64,000 nucleotides of DNA from CAZQRP01 sp964596125 (GCA_964596125.1 CAZQRP010000012.1:1-64000), one strand, 5' to 3'. Positions 26,624 to 35,543 are shown, counted from the first letter of the stretch. Numbers and translations are program-made. The notes: generated from the letters alone by a model not told the origin.

Positions 26624-27526
26624 ATGTACTGGGTTAACATAGCGCTACTGAGCGCTATTATTATGGGGGTGGTGAACATTTTTGACAGCCACCTCCTCTC
26701 CAAACGGATGCCGGGCCTGCGGGTATACCTGCTACCGGTGGGCCTTATTCAACTGGTTTATGCGTTCATATTTTTTGTGATGTTCCCCCTGCCCGAGGGT
26801 ATCGGTATATTGCCAATAACAGCGGCACTGGCCTCGGCTGCACTCCGTACTGCCGCCGTCCTCATTATGCTCTACAACCTCAAAAAAGAAGAGGTATCAC
26901 AGGTTATCCCTGTAGTCTACACCTACCCTATTTTCGTTGCGATCATGGCTATGCCATTACTGGGAGAGTCTCTGAGCCAACTACAGTGGCTGGCGATAAT
27001 TATGGTAGTAGCGGGGGCCGTGATGGTCTCGGTAAAGCAGAGCCCATCAGGCTTAAATAACTGGCATGCCAAGCTGCTGGTAGTCCTTCTCTGCTCCAGT
27101 CTGCTTTTCGCTGTCGCCGATATACTCAGTAAGTATGCCCTCGCTTATGTCTCAGCCTGGAACCTGTTCTGGCTCAGTGCCTTCTTGATGTGTGGTCTGT
27201 TCATAATAATGTCTATCAGTCCCGGTAGTATCAGGCAGTTAATCGATATGAAACAAAGGAATTCGACCATGTGCCTGCTCGCTTTTAACGAGACCTTAGC
27301 ACCCATAGGAATGGTCCTATTATTCCTGGCCCTGGGGAAAGGGCCTGTATCTCTGGTATCTACCATTTCCAGCAGCCGTCCTATGTTTGTGCTTCTATTC
27401 GCTATCATCCTGAGCCGTCTCTCGCCCACGTTCCTGAAATGGCAATTCGGTAAATGGATACTGGCGCTGCGGATTATTGCGACCGCCATGATCGTTGGCG
27501 GTTTAACGATTATCCACGTCACGTAG
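26624..27526 (+). CDS. EamA/DMT-family transporter (copy 2)
   Basis: A 300-residue paralogue of the preceding gene with exactly the same length and helix pattern. Shared segments include FDSHLLSKR at the N-terminus, KKEEVSQVIPVVYTYPIFVA and LVSTISSSRPMFVLLFAI. Divergence is spread along the whole length, which suggests an old duplication with both copies under selection rather than a recent one. It may form a heterodimer with copy 1, as paired short DMT proteins can, but these are full-length, so each could work alone. Confidence 0.88.
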   Translation: MYWVNIALLSAIIMGVVNIFDSHLLSKRMPGLRVYLLPVGLIQLVYAFIFFVMFPLPEGIGILPITAALASAALRTAAVLIMLYNLKKEEVSQVIPVVYTYPIFVAIMAMPLLGESLSQLQWLAIIMVVAGAVMVSVKQSPSGLNNWHAKLLVVLLCSSLLFAVADILSKYALAYVSAWNLFWLSAFLMCGLFIIMSISPGSIRQLIDMKQRNSTMCLLAFNETLAPIGMVLLFLALGKGPVSLVSTISSSRPMFVLLFAIILSRLSPTFLKWQFGKWILALRIIATAMIVGGLTIIHVT

Positions 27527-27728
27527 TGAACAATTCGACTACAATAACCGTCCGCATTTTATTCAGCCCCGCCTGAATGAGGAATCACAACAATACACTA
27601 CCTTTCTTTTAAGCATTAACGGGGCTATAATGTAGCCCTGACAGGATTAATACAGGGGACACCTGGTATTACAGAGCTAGCGATATCCGAAAAGGAAACT
27701 ATAGCGTTCGATACTGAGGGAGGTAGCG

Positions 27729-28367
27729 GTGAACCTTCAAATGGAAAACTACTTGAGACCCACTTTTTTCATTGACTGTACCAGTCCGTCTATACAAGAG
27801 AAAAGCAGAGACATAACCGAAGGACAGGAAAATGTTATCGAGAAGGCCAAAAGTCTTTTTTACTTTGTCAGGGACGAAATTACCTATAATATGCACACGT
27901 CAAAATCACTCCCCGAATACTTTCAAGCAAGTAATACATTATCCAGAAGGGAGGGGTACTGTGTTCAGAAAGCGGTACTTCTGGCCGCTTTAGCCCGAGC
28001 TGCGGGTATCCCGGCCGGTCTGGGGTTTGCCAGACTTAGAAACAACCTTCTTCCAGAGAAAGTGATACGCTGGATCGGCTCGAATATACTCCCCTTTCAT
28101 GGTTATGCCGAATTATATTTGCAGGGAAAGTGGGTCAGGGCTACACCTGCTCTCGATATCAGGACTTGCCAAAAGAACCGATATGTTTTAGTGGAGTTTG
28201 ACGGCGTGAACGATGCTATGTATCCCTCTCATAATCTGGATGGGAAATTGCACATTGAATACATCCTGCATATCGGCCATTACTATGATGATTTACCACT
28301 GGACCAACTCTGGGATGCACTGATTCAAAATTGTGGACGCCATGTCCTTGAGCCACCAAAGCAATAG
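27729..28367 (+). CDS. Transglutaminase-like cysteine protease
   Basis: A 212-residue transglutaminase-superfamily protein starting at GTG with GAGGGAGG upstream. The catalytic triad is visible: Cys in RREGYCVQKAVLLAALARAAG (YCVQKA core), His in FHGYAELYL and Asp in ATPALDI. No signal peptide is present, so it is likely cytoplasmic. Such proteins act as proteases or amide-bond hydrolases. It is monocistronic between the EamA pair and the selenium operon. Confidence 0.85.
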   Translation: MNLQMENYLRPTFFIDCTSPSIQEKSRDITEGQENVIEKAKSLFYFVRDEITYNMHTSKSLPEYFQASNTLSRREGYCVQKAVLLAALARAAGIPAGLGFARLRNNLLPEKVIRWIGSNILPFHGYAELYLQGKWVRATPALDIRTCQKNRYVLVEFDGVNDAMYPSHNLDGKLHIEYILHIGHYYDDLPLDQLWDALIQNCGRHVLEPPKQ

Positions 28368-28636
28368 CTGCCGAAATGGATACCTAGTTAAAACATCTGA
28401 ACAATTTACCGGACAAAGGCAGCAACCAGAGACGGTATAGCGGGCGCACATTACCAGCCATCCTCATCCGCCGTATAAATAACAAGCTTTTATTTCTCTT
28501 CTGCGAGACAGGACCAGGACAAGTACCCGCCCAGATGATATCAAATCACGAGGCATACAATTCCCTACGGCAGGGTGAGATTAAATCCGCGGTGATGGAC
28601 AGTACAGGGGATATGGTCAGCGGAACTATTTGTCGA

Positions 28637-29107
28637 TCATTTCCGTAGCGTGGCAACAAGCCTGTTGGGTTTGAGAAGCAAGTCCAGAGCACTGTTTATA
28701 TCAGTAATCAGCAAATCGGCGTTCGCTGTTGCCTCGATTGAAGCTCCTTCTTGACCTGCTATACAGATACCAAGAGCAGCTTCCTTTAACATAGAAACAT
28801 CATTGGAGCCATTGCCGATGCAGATTGTACCCTCCTTACCCATGTGCTGTACCAGGGCCAGCTTCTGAGCATCTTCCTTGCCACTATCTATTTTGTATAC
28901 TATGATTTTCAGGGCCTCCCCTAATCGCTGAGCACTTCCATAGGTATCTGCGGTCACAACCGTAATATCCAGTTGTCCTCCCAGTACTTGAAGCCTTTCC
29001 TCCACTCCTTCAATAATCTCGCCATCCAGGGCAACTGTACCATTCAGGTCCAGCACCAGATGCTGAAACGTATAGCTGCCTCTACCGGGAATATTTATCT
29101 CTATCAT
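28637..29107 (-). CDS. HAD-superfamily protein, COG4087-like (soluble P-type ATPase type)
   Basis: A 156-residue HAD-fold protein. Motif I is DLNGTVALDG, with Asn in place of the second Asp; motif II Thr is in VVTADTYG; the C-terminal motif is GNGSNDVSMLKEA. Cap domain is minimal. Such proteins resemble the P domain of P-type ATPases and probably have phosphatase activity. The Asp-to-Asn change in motif I is common to this family. The gene follows selD by 6 bases, so it is likely the last gene of the selenium operon; its role there is unknown. Confidence 0.75.
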   Translation of the reverse strand: MIEINIPGRGSYTFQHLVLDLNGTVALDGEIIEGVEERLQVLGGQLDITVVTADTYGSAQRLGEALKIIVYKIDSGKEDAQKLALVQHMGKEGTICIGNGSNDVSMLKEAALGICIAGQEGASIEATANADLLITDINSALDLLLKPNRLVATLRK

Positions 29108-29113
29108 CTTTAG

Positions 29114-30163
29114 CTACTTTACAATAATCTTGCCCTTCGGTTCTGCCACGACTTCTCCGATAACCGCTGCTTCCTCTATCCCCACCTCATGCATTCTTTT
29201 CAACAGCGATTCCGCATCCGAACCAGGGACAGATATAAGTAACCCCCCCGAAGTCTGGGGATCAAATAAAATATCGCTTATGTAGCCAGGCACCCCGGAG
29301 TTAAATTCAACCATGTTCATACGAAATTCTTTATTACGGAACGTCCCTCCCGGGACCAGCCCCATTTTAACGAGACCTATAACCTCCCGGAAAAAGGGCA
29401 CTCTTGAAGATTCGATTACCATGCCGACATCAGTCCCCTCAATCATCTCACAGGCATGACCCAGAAGTCCGAAACCCGTCACATCAGTACAGGCATGGAC
29501 CTCCGCAGCCATCATCAATTCAGAAGCCTTGTCATTGAGAGCGACCATGCACTTTACCGCTTTTGAAACCACTTCCTCATTTCCAATCCTTCCCTTGAGA
29601 GCGGTATTGATTATCCCTGTGCCCAATGGCTTGGTCAGCAGAAGGCGATCACCGACCCTGGCACCGGTATTGAGAACCACCTTTTCCGGGTGTATGATGC
29701 CGGTAACAGAGAGGCCATACTTTAGCTCCTGGTCATCTACACTGTGACCACCTACCAGAGCAACTCCGGCTTCTCTCATCTTATCCAGACCGCCAGCCAG
29801 GATATCCCTCAATATCGACATATCCATCTTTTCTGTGGGGAAGCAAACAATGTTCATTGCAGTTAGAGGTCTTCCTCCCATGGCATAGACATCGCTTAAA
29901 GAATTGGCAGCCGCAACCTGGCCGAACGTATAGGGATCATCAACAATAGGGGTAAAAAAATCAAGGGTCTGAATAATGGCAAGCTCTTCGGTCAGCTTGT
30001 AGACGCCGGCATCTTCAGCCCTCTCCATACCAGCGATCAGGTTTGGGTCAGATATAAGAGGCAAATCAGACAACGCTTTAGCCAGGTCTCCCGGACCTAT
30101 TTTACAAGCTCAGCCTGCACCACGTACGGTCTCGGTCAGGCGCGGACTTACCTGATCACCCAT
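29114..30163 (-). CDS. selD: Selenide, water dikinase SelD, a UGA-encoded selenoprotein
   Basis: The full gene starts at ATG 30163 (GGGAGG 5 bases before it) and encodes about 349 residues. Codon 18 is TGA (30112-30110) in GAG-U-ACKIGPG, exactly the catalytic Cys/Sec position of SelD (Cys17 in Escherichia coli). The Lys three residues later is the conserved catalytic Lys. ATP/Mg motifs follow: DFFTPIVDDPYTFGQVAAANSLSD (read as DDPYTFGQ...NSLSD), GGHSVDD and TDVTGFG. SelD makes selenophosphate from selenide and ATP. Ordinary ORF calling would start at TTG 30073 and lose the catalytic loop. Confidence 0.95.
30084..30098 (-). promoter_or_regulatory. Bacterial SECIS-like hairpin after the selD UGA
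   Basis: Eleven bases after the in-frame TGA of selD the minus strand reads AGGTC-CGGGA-GACCT: a perfect 5-bp stem with a five-base, G-rich loop. The distance from UGA to the loop (about 17 bases) fits the known placement of bacterial SECIS elements, which position SelB. Bulges in the lower stem cannot be judged by eye. Confidence 0.55.
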
Positions 30164-30177
30164 GGTACCTCCCTGAA

Positions 30178-30573
30178 TTAATTATTAATAACCTTACCGG
30201 TAGAAAGCAGAGACTGTACGGTATCATACATGTTGGTTACCAGACCAACGCTCAGCTTCTCCTTCAGTTTATAATACTCCAGTCAGGTACCACAAGACAA
30301 AATCTAAATCCCGTCTCTTTCCGGTAGTCGCAGAGTTTCCAGAACCTCAGAACCTTTAGTAGTCAGCTTTATACCGTTATTGATAAACATAAGCATAGCT
30401 GGTCTAGTATCTGCATTCCACAGAGTATTGAGAAAGGCTTTCATCAACATTTTCCCCAGCCTTCCATCGCCGGTACTGAACTGATCGGAGGTAATTATCA
30501 CAACATCACCATCACGTTCTTTCGCTTTAGCGTGAACAGACTGCCCCTTTACTATATCCAGTTCCGTACCCAT
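30178..30573 (-). CDS. yedF: YedF/DsrE-like selenium protein with in-frame UAG and UGA
   Basis: The frame starting at ATG 30573 encodes an 89-residue DsrE-like domain (VVIITSDQFSTGDGRLGKML and so on) and meets TAG at 30306-30304. In the same frame it then continues: ILSCGT, TGA at 30285-30283, LEYYKLKEKL, TNMYDTVQSLL and a TAA at 30180-30178. In YedF proteins the C-terminus carries an ILxCGTC motif, so UGA falls at the second Cys as a likely Sec, and the TAG takes the place of a residue just before it (typically Glu). The DsrE part is separate from its TusA-like partner here. The TAG makes it a broken gene, a readthrough case or an assembly error. Confidence 0.8.
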
Positions 30574-30800
30574 TACTGAGCCCGTTTCTCAGGTGGTGCA
30601 AGCACGAGTCGATATTCATCTGATACCTGTTCCACTTGAACGGTATATCCCTTGCTCTCTGCCAACCGGGACACATTCTCCTTTGAAACCGCGGTCTCTA
30701 CCAGCACAGTCACGGTTTCCCCTGGATTTTCTTCTAAAGATTTTTTAGTCTTAACAACCGGTATGGGACAGGAAAAGCCCCTGACATCGATTTCAACCAT
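30573..30800 (-). CDS. TusA/SirA-like small sulfur/selenium carrier protein
   Basis: A 75-residue TusA-family protein. The ATG at 30800 has GGAGG 8 bases upstream and gives the right family start (MVEIDVRGFSCPIPVVK), with the active Cys in the SCP-IP motif. The next gene starts inside the stop codon (TAATG at 30575-30571), so translation is coupled. In canonical YedF the TusA domain is fused to a DsrE domain; here they are separate genes. A role in carrying reduced sulfur or selenium is inferred from the family and the selenium operon. Confidence 0.88.
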   Translation of the reverse strand: MVEIDVRGFSCPIPVVKTKKSLEENPGETVTVLVETAVSKENVSRLAESKGYTVQVEQVSDEYRLVLAPPEKRAQ

Positions 30801-31695
30801 ACTTATTTCCTCCTTCAATACTACATACCTCACCCCATTGACAGAGATACTCCTTGAATACGGCGGGAAAATGGGCAACGACCTCCCTTGCCCTGGTTTC
30901 CGGAGTTACCCGGGCATATTTCCCGGCCATTCGATTCGATCTGGCGGCAATTATCGCTGCCTCGTACTCACCAATGCCAGCATAGCTAAAAGCAGCAACC
31001 AGCCCGGTTATAGTATCACCTGTCCCGCCGACGGCCTCCAGTTCAGGCACATCGGGTTCTGTGATAGTAGCGACAATATTACCGTCACACACCACAAAAT
31101 CAACAGACCCTTTGACTAAAAGTAACTTCGCTGCACTATTATTCTTGTAGGCAGCAGCAACCAGTTCGGGAGTTTTCGTTATATCAGTATCAAAAAGGTG
31201 CCTGCTGATATAGGCGGGATGTGTAGCATCAGGATCAGCTAAGAAAGCCATCTCAGTAGCATCTGGAGTAAATATATCAAAAGCCGTGGCCAGTCCCGCT
31301 GCCTTGGCAGAATACATCGAAGCAGCATCGGCAATCATAATCGGTCTTTTCGAACACCGCTCAACGGCCTGGCAGAGCTTTCTGGTCAGGGCCATGTGCG
31401 GAAGCCAGTAGTGCAACACCAGCACCTCCGGTGACAGTTCAGCCACATTCTGAATGAGATATTCATAAATCTCTCTGCTGCCTTCACCATCTCCAATATC
31501 ACCGGCAACCAGCGCATGCGGCGAGTCAATTTTCAGATATCCTGTCGTCGCCAGGGCAGCACCGATCATCACCCCTGTCCCCTGGGTACAGGGAATACGG
31601 TGATTACCCACTACAATAAACTCACCTTCCGCTGTTACCTCTCCCGTGGACAGAGGCAATCCCTCGATAGGAACCGTACCTGCAATAAGCATCAT
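30793..31695 (-). CDS. YjeF C-terminal/sugar-kinase-like protein in the selenium operon
   Basis: A 300-residue ribokinase-fold protein. It contains the late-motif GGTGDTITGLVAAF with the catalytic Asp, as in ADP/ATP-dependent NAD(P)HX dehydratase (YjeF C-terminal) and related kinases. The N-terminus has IAGTVPIEGLPLSTGEV. It overlaps the upstream gene by 4 bases (ATGA) and the downstream TusA-like gene by 8, a sign of tight translational coupling. True YjeF repairs hydrated NADH; a role inside a selenium operon is not explained by that. Confidence 0.75.
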   Translation of the reverse strand: MMLIAGTVPIEGLPLSTGEVTAEGEFIVVGNHRIPCTQGTGVMIGAALATTGYLKIDSPHALVAGDIGDGEGSREIYEYLIQNVAELSPEVLVLHYWLPHMALTRKLCQAVERCSKRPIMIADAASMYSAKAAGLATAFDIFTPDATEMAFLADPDATHPAYISRHLFDTDITKTPELVAAAYKNNSAAKLLLVKGSVDFVVCDGNIVATITEPDVPELEAVGGTGDTITGLVAAFSYAGIGEYEAAIIAARSNRMAGKYARVTPETRAREVVAHFPAVFKEYLCQWGEVCSIEGGNKYG

Positions 31696-32231
31696 AACGA
31701 GCTAATCCCTTTCCATAAAGCAAGACTTTCCTCAAGCGCCCGGTCAAGCATGAGGGAACAGAGAGTAAAACCGATATCCCTGGGTCGTGGTGCTTCAGTG
31801 AGTGGTTTATCTATGAGCGTGGCATGGAGATAAGGGATATCGGGGCAGCCGCCACCGGAGACATTAACGATAACACCTGTCTTTTTATGAAAAGTAAGTT
31901 TCATATTACCAGCTTTTACCATTAACCAATTACCGAAGTCAGTCTGTTTAACGATTTCAAGCAGCCCCGAAGTACCAACCTTCAGCGGCTCAACACTAAC
32001 ATAATCAACCTGTTTATCGTTAAGTAACCTCTCAATCCCCGGTTGCTCGACCAGATTGATCTCCACTGCCAGGTCGCAGCCTTTGCGTAACTCCGGTGGG
32101 GGAGCTACCAACCTTACCCCATATCCTGCCGCCTTGAGCACCTTCTCGGCACTGATGGCATGCGGGACTTCCCTGAAAAGTACTAAACCTCCACCTTCAA
32201 ATGACGTATTTTTTTTAACAAAATTTGCCAA
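31692..32231 (-). CDS. DUF3343-type putative Se/S carrier protein with C-terminal extension
   Basis: A 179-residue protein starting at TTG with GGAGGG upstream. Residues about 15-75 match the DUF3343 family (EKVLKAAGYGVRLVAPPPELRKGCD, read as VLKAAG...PPPELRKGCD), whose Cys is thought to carry Se or S. The remaining about 100 residues (MKLTFHKKTGVIVNVSGGGCPDIPYLH) are an extension I do not recognise, with another Cys. It sits between yedE and the kinase. Confidence 0.8.
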   Translation of the reverse strand: MANFVKKNTSFEGGGLVLFREVPHAISAEKVLKAAGYGVRLVAPPPELRKGCDLAVEINLVEQPGIERLLNDKQVDYVSVEPLKVGTSGLLEIVKQTDFGNWLMVKAGNMKLTFHKKTGVIVNVSGGGCPDIPYLHATLIDKPLTEAPRPRDIGFTLCSLMLDRALEESLALWKGISSL

Positions 32232-32245
32232 TACTATCCCTCCAG

Positions 32246-33325
32246 TTATGTTGCTCTCTCAATCATCAGGAAACCTATAGCTATACAGAAAAGCCAGCCC
32301 AGAACAACCGCTGTAGGTCCAAATGCACCCACTCCATTGGGGCTTGAGGCAAGAAGAAAATTATGAGCAATAGCAGCACCGGCAATATAACCTAAAACGG
32401 TTACACCAGCATCACTGTCTCCTTCACCTGAGAGCACCAGATTGCGCAACGGACAGCCACCTATAAACGTAGCTGCCAGCCCTAACAGTCCCATGCCAAA
32501 GAAATTCCATACATGATCACTATGTGCCACCGGCTGCTCATCGAATCCCCAGTGATATAGCCCACCGGCACCAAAATTACCGGCAATGTAGTTAGTAGCC
32601 AGTGCAGCCACAAAGAACGCAGCGATACCGCTGATAAGATAAAAGTCCTTTACCAAAAAAACATCACGCCAGGCACCAACTGAACAGAACCTTGTTCTCT
32701 GGGCCATAAAGCCAACGAGAAGACCTATAACCAGACCTACGGCCAAAGGGACATACATGGCTCCGGGTCCTTTCTCGCTGTAGCTAATAAATTCCGGCTT
32801 GATTATGGCAAAAGCCAGTAAACCAAGCATTATAACCGGCATTATCCAGCCGGCCAGAGGATGTAATTTCGTTGCTCGACCAAGAGTGAATCCCTTCTTT
32901 AAAAAGAAAATACCTACCAATATGCCTACTACCATACCGACGAGCGCTGTAATGGCGTTGAGATCCCCTCCGGCAAGGCGCAGCAACATTCTAATAGGAC
33001 AACCTAAAAATACCAGGGCGCCGATCATGACCAGCGCACCAAGCACAAAGCGAATAACCGGTGACGCACCGCCTCTGGAACGCCACTCACGAAAAATAAA
33101 AGCTGTAATAAATGCACCTATCGTGAAACCAATAATTTCGGGCCGCAGATATTGCACAACACCTGCCTGATGTAAATTAAGAGCGCCGGCTATATCACGC
33201 AAGAAACAAGCCACACAGATACCCATGTTGGGTGGATTACCCCAATTTACAGCCAAAGCACCAAGCGCTCCGAAAACGAGTCCAGCCAGAATAATCCAGA
33301 TTTTCGGTTTCCATACTCGACTCAA
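32246..33325 (-). CDS. yedE: YedE-family putative selenium transporter
   Basis: A 359-residue membrane protein of the YeeE/YedE family with a TTG start and AAAGGAGG 8 bases upstream. It has about ten helices and the conserved cysteines of the family (CVACFLRD, GCPIRMLLRLAGG, TRFCSVGAWRDV, GGCPLRNLVLSGEGDSDAG). Family members import thiosulfate or selenium oxyanions; when found with selD and yedF they are annotated as selenium transporters. It is the first gene of the operon, divergent from the LysR regulator. Confidence 0.88.
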   Translation of the reverse strand: MSRVWKPKIWIILAGLVFGALGALAVNWGNPPNMGICVACFLRDIAGALNLHQAGVVQYLRPEIIGFTIGAFITAFIFREWRSRGGASPVIRFVLGALVMIGALVFLGCPIRMLLRLAGGDLNAITALVGMVVGILVGIFFLKKGFTLGRATKLHPLAGWIMPVIMLGLLAFAIIKPEFISYSEKGPGAMYVPLAVGLVIGLLVGFMAQRTRFCSVGAWRDVFLVKDFYLISGIAAFFVAALATNYIAGNFGAGGLYHWGFDEQPVAHSDHVWNFFGMGLLGLAATFIGGCPLRNLVLSGEGDSDAGVTVLGYIAGAAIAHNFLLASSPNGVGAFGPTAVVLGWLFCIAIGFLMIERAT

Positions 33326-33388
33326 AACTATACCTCCTTTATTGATTAATTAGTATACATACCCTAGAATAACCAGAGAAAATTTTAT

Positions 33389-33427
33389 CATAAATAATAT
33401 TTTTGTACAATATAAATTATTTTTATG
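33389..33427. promoter_or_regulatory. Candidate LysR-site dyad between yedE and the LysR gene
   Basis: The left arm CATAAATAAT (33389-33398) and the right arm ATTATTTTTATG (33416-33427) form an imperfect AT-rich dyad, separated by 17 bases. It lies in the 122-base divergent region, where a LysR-type regulator would be expected to bind. The match is approximate and the region is generally AT-rich. Confidence 0.3.
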
Positions 33428-33447
33428 GATAAATCCGGAGGCACTGT

Positions 33448-34341
33448 ATGAATCTTGAGTACCTCAAAACCTACCTTGAGGTAGCCAGGCTGGGGAGTTT
33501 CTCGGAGGTAGCCAAGCGGCTATCCATCAGCCAGCCTGCGGTCTCCTTTCAAATACGGAAGTTGGAACATGAACTCGGCGTCCGCTTAATAGACCGCAGT
33601 CAAAAAGCCTTTACTGTTACTGAGGCCGGCAAACGTCTACTCCGTTTCGCTAAATCTGTCGAGGTTGAGCGAGGTCATCTCCTGCGTGATCTTGACCAGT
33701 TGCGTGAGGAGGTTACTGGAGAGCTAGTCATAGCTGCCAGCACCATCCCCGGTGAATTTCTGCTGCCCCCAATTTTAGGCAAGTTTAAGGCACTGCACCC
33801 GCGGATAACAGCCCATGTGATAATCTCTGACTCTCTTACCGTAATTAGTGGAGTGCAGGACGGCACCTATGAGATAGGATTCTGCGGCAGTACACCCGAA
33901 GGTAAAGAATTGGAGTATTTCGCAGTGGGCGAAGATGAGATTGTACTGATTGTATTTCCGGAGCACCCTTTTACAGAACGAGGAGAGGTCTCTTTAATAG
34001 AACTGGAAGGAGAGCCACTCATTTTTCGCGAGACTACATCAGGTACGCAGCAAAGTCTGCAAATCCTCCTAACCCAGGCCGGGCTCGACCTGAATAAGCA
34101 AACGCCAACGATGGTACTGAGCACTACCCAGGCTGTAGTTTCCGCTGTGGAATCAAAAGCAGGAATTGCTTTTGTGTCCAGTCTGGCGATTAAAAAGAGC
34201 CTGGCCCTTGGCCTTGTAAAACGGATCAATATCGATGGTCTGAAGTTACACAGAAACTTTTACTGCGTTTATCACAGTGAAAGAGTAGTTTCCCGGCTGC
34301 TGGAAGAATTTATCGCCTTTGTCCAGATAAGGGCATCATAA
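33448..34341 (+). CDS. LysR-family regulator of the selenium operon
   Basis: A 297-residue LysR-type regulator with CCGGAGG before its ATG. The N-terminal helix-turn-helix is MNLEYLKTYLEVARLGSFSEVAKRLSISQPAVSFQIRKLE, seen here as FSEVAKRLSISQPAVSFQIR. The substrate-binding domain occupies residues 90-295 (LVIAASTIPGEFLLPPILG, VSAVESKAGIAFVS). Its divergent position next to yedE and the selenium genes matches the known class of selenium-metabolism-associated LysR regulators. The co-inducer is unknown. Confidence 0.88.
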   Translation: MNLEYLKTYLEVARLGSFSEVAKRLSISQPAVSFQIRKLEHELGVRLIDRSQKAFTVTEAGKRLLRFAKSVEVERGHLLRDLDQLREEVTGELVIAASTIPGEFLLPPILGKFKALHPRITAHVIISDSLTVISGVQDGTYEIGFCGSTPEGKELEYFAVGEDEIVLIVFPEHPFTERGEVSLIELEGEPLIFRETTSGTQQSLQILLTQAGLDLNKQTPTMVLSTTQAVVSAVESKAGIAFVSSLAIKKSLALGLVKRINIDGLKLHRNFYCVYHSERVVSRLLEEFIAFVQIRAS

Positions 34342-34619
34342 AACGGCAAACAGGCAGGCAGTTCATCATCATGAAATCCACTGTCCTGAAGCCTCCTTAT
34401 AGTAACGGAAGCTAGATTTTATTCCTATCCCCTGCATACTCCCTATCAAAAGTAATCTTCAACAGGCACATCGAAGTGGCAACATAAAGTAAACAAGGCG
34501 TAGTCGCTGGTGTGGATAGTGTGGACAATAGTAACCATAGCACAGCTTTTGAAACAGTGGATTATGTACGGTACCGGGGTCCTTGAAATCAGGTTGCAGG
34601 GGAACTGTCAGAAACAGTA

Positions 34620-35543
34620 TTACATGAAAATGGGATTTGAGTCAGTGATAACTCTCTCTATCGCAGCCAACTCCTGACGAAGGTGTTTGGATAGAGTAAA
34701 CAACGCCTGATGGCTGAGACCATCGTAGGACCTTAGTTCCTTCGATATACTGGCCGATATTCTACTGTCTATTTCAGCGGGAGATAACCTCGATGAATCA
34801 AGTGTTTGAGAAGCTGTGGCAAATCCCCACATGTCAACAAAAGAGGGGATGTAAATTTGATACGGACACACCAGGGAGAAAACGCTTTTCAACGTGTTGA
34901 TGATCGCAGTAAAGTTGTTTAAATTGGTCCAACCTGAGGCTCCAGACTGGACAGACATAATGCCACCGGGATTCAATTTTTCCTTGATTAATTGATAAAA
35001 TTCCTGAGTATATAATAAACAGGCTGGACCTGTCTCCAACGGCTCAACCAGGTCAATTATAATAACATCAAATTTGTCCCTCGTCTCCTCTAAATATTTT
35101 CGGGCATCGGTGAAGTAAATCTCCGCCCGCGAATCGTCAAACGAGCCCTGGTGGATAGCGGAAAGAAACTGCCGGCATACATCTATCACCTGCTTATCTA
35201 TGTCTATCATAGTCACTTTCTTTACAGTATTGTGGGCCAGCACTTCACGTAGAGTAGCCCCCTCACCACCACCGGCAATGAAAACCGTCTCCGGGTGTGA
35301 ATGACTGAGCATTGCAGGATGTACTAAAGCTTCGTGATAAATAAACTCATCCATCTCGCTGGACTGGATTTTCCCATCCAGCACAAGACATATACCGAAG
35401 CTCCCCGTATCGATAATATCTATCGACTGGAACTCAGTCCGTCCTGAATACAGCACGTGCTTGATACTATGGAGTTGAACAAGGTCAGAACTAACCTCGT
35501 CATGCAGCCACTTACTTCTATCAGGGTTATCTGGATCGCTCAT
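34620..35543 (-). CDS. speE: Spermidine synthase (polyamine aminopropyltransferase)
   Basis: A 307-residue SpeE with an N-terminal beta-sheet region and a Rossmann-type methyltransferase fold. Motifs include GGGEGATLREVL (binding decarboxylated SAM), VTMIDIDKQVIDVCRQF, and VIIIDLVEPLETGPA with the catalytic Asp. It transfers an aminopropyl group to putrescine. Its ATG lies inside the speD stop (ATGA), so the two are translationally coupled. Confidence 0.93.
   Translation of the reverse strand: MSDPDNPDRSKWLHDEVSSDLVQLHSIKHVLYSGRTEFQSIDIIDTGSFGICLVLDGKIQSSEMDEFIYHEALVHPAMLSHSHPETVFIAGGGEGATLREVLAHNTVKKVTMIDIDKQVIDVCRQFLSAIHQGSFDDSRAEIYFTDARKYLEETRDKFDVIIIDLVEPLETGPACLLYTQEFYQLIKEKLNPGGIMSVQSGASGWTNLNNFTAIINTLKSVFSLVCPYQIYIPSFVDMWGFATASQTLDSSRLSPAEIDSRISASISKELRSYDGLSHQALFTLSKHLRQELAAIERVITDSNPIFM

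Noticed and set aside
27561..27578. ATTCAG...CTGAAT hairpin after the EamA pair
   Set aside because: Six-base stem without a T-run; too weak to call a terminator.
30073..30163. Treating selD as starting at TTG 30073
   Set aside because: The upstream frame in the same phase contains the conserved GAG-U-ACK loop and a proper ribosome-binding site, so the TTG is inside the gene.
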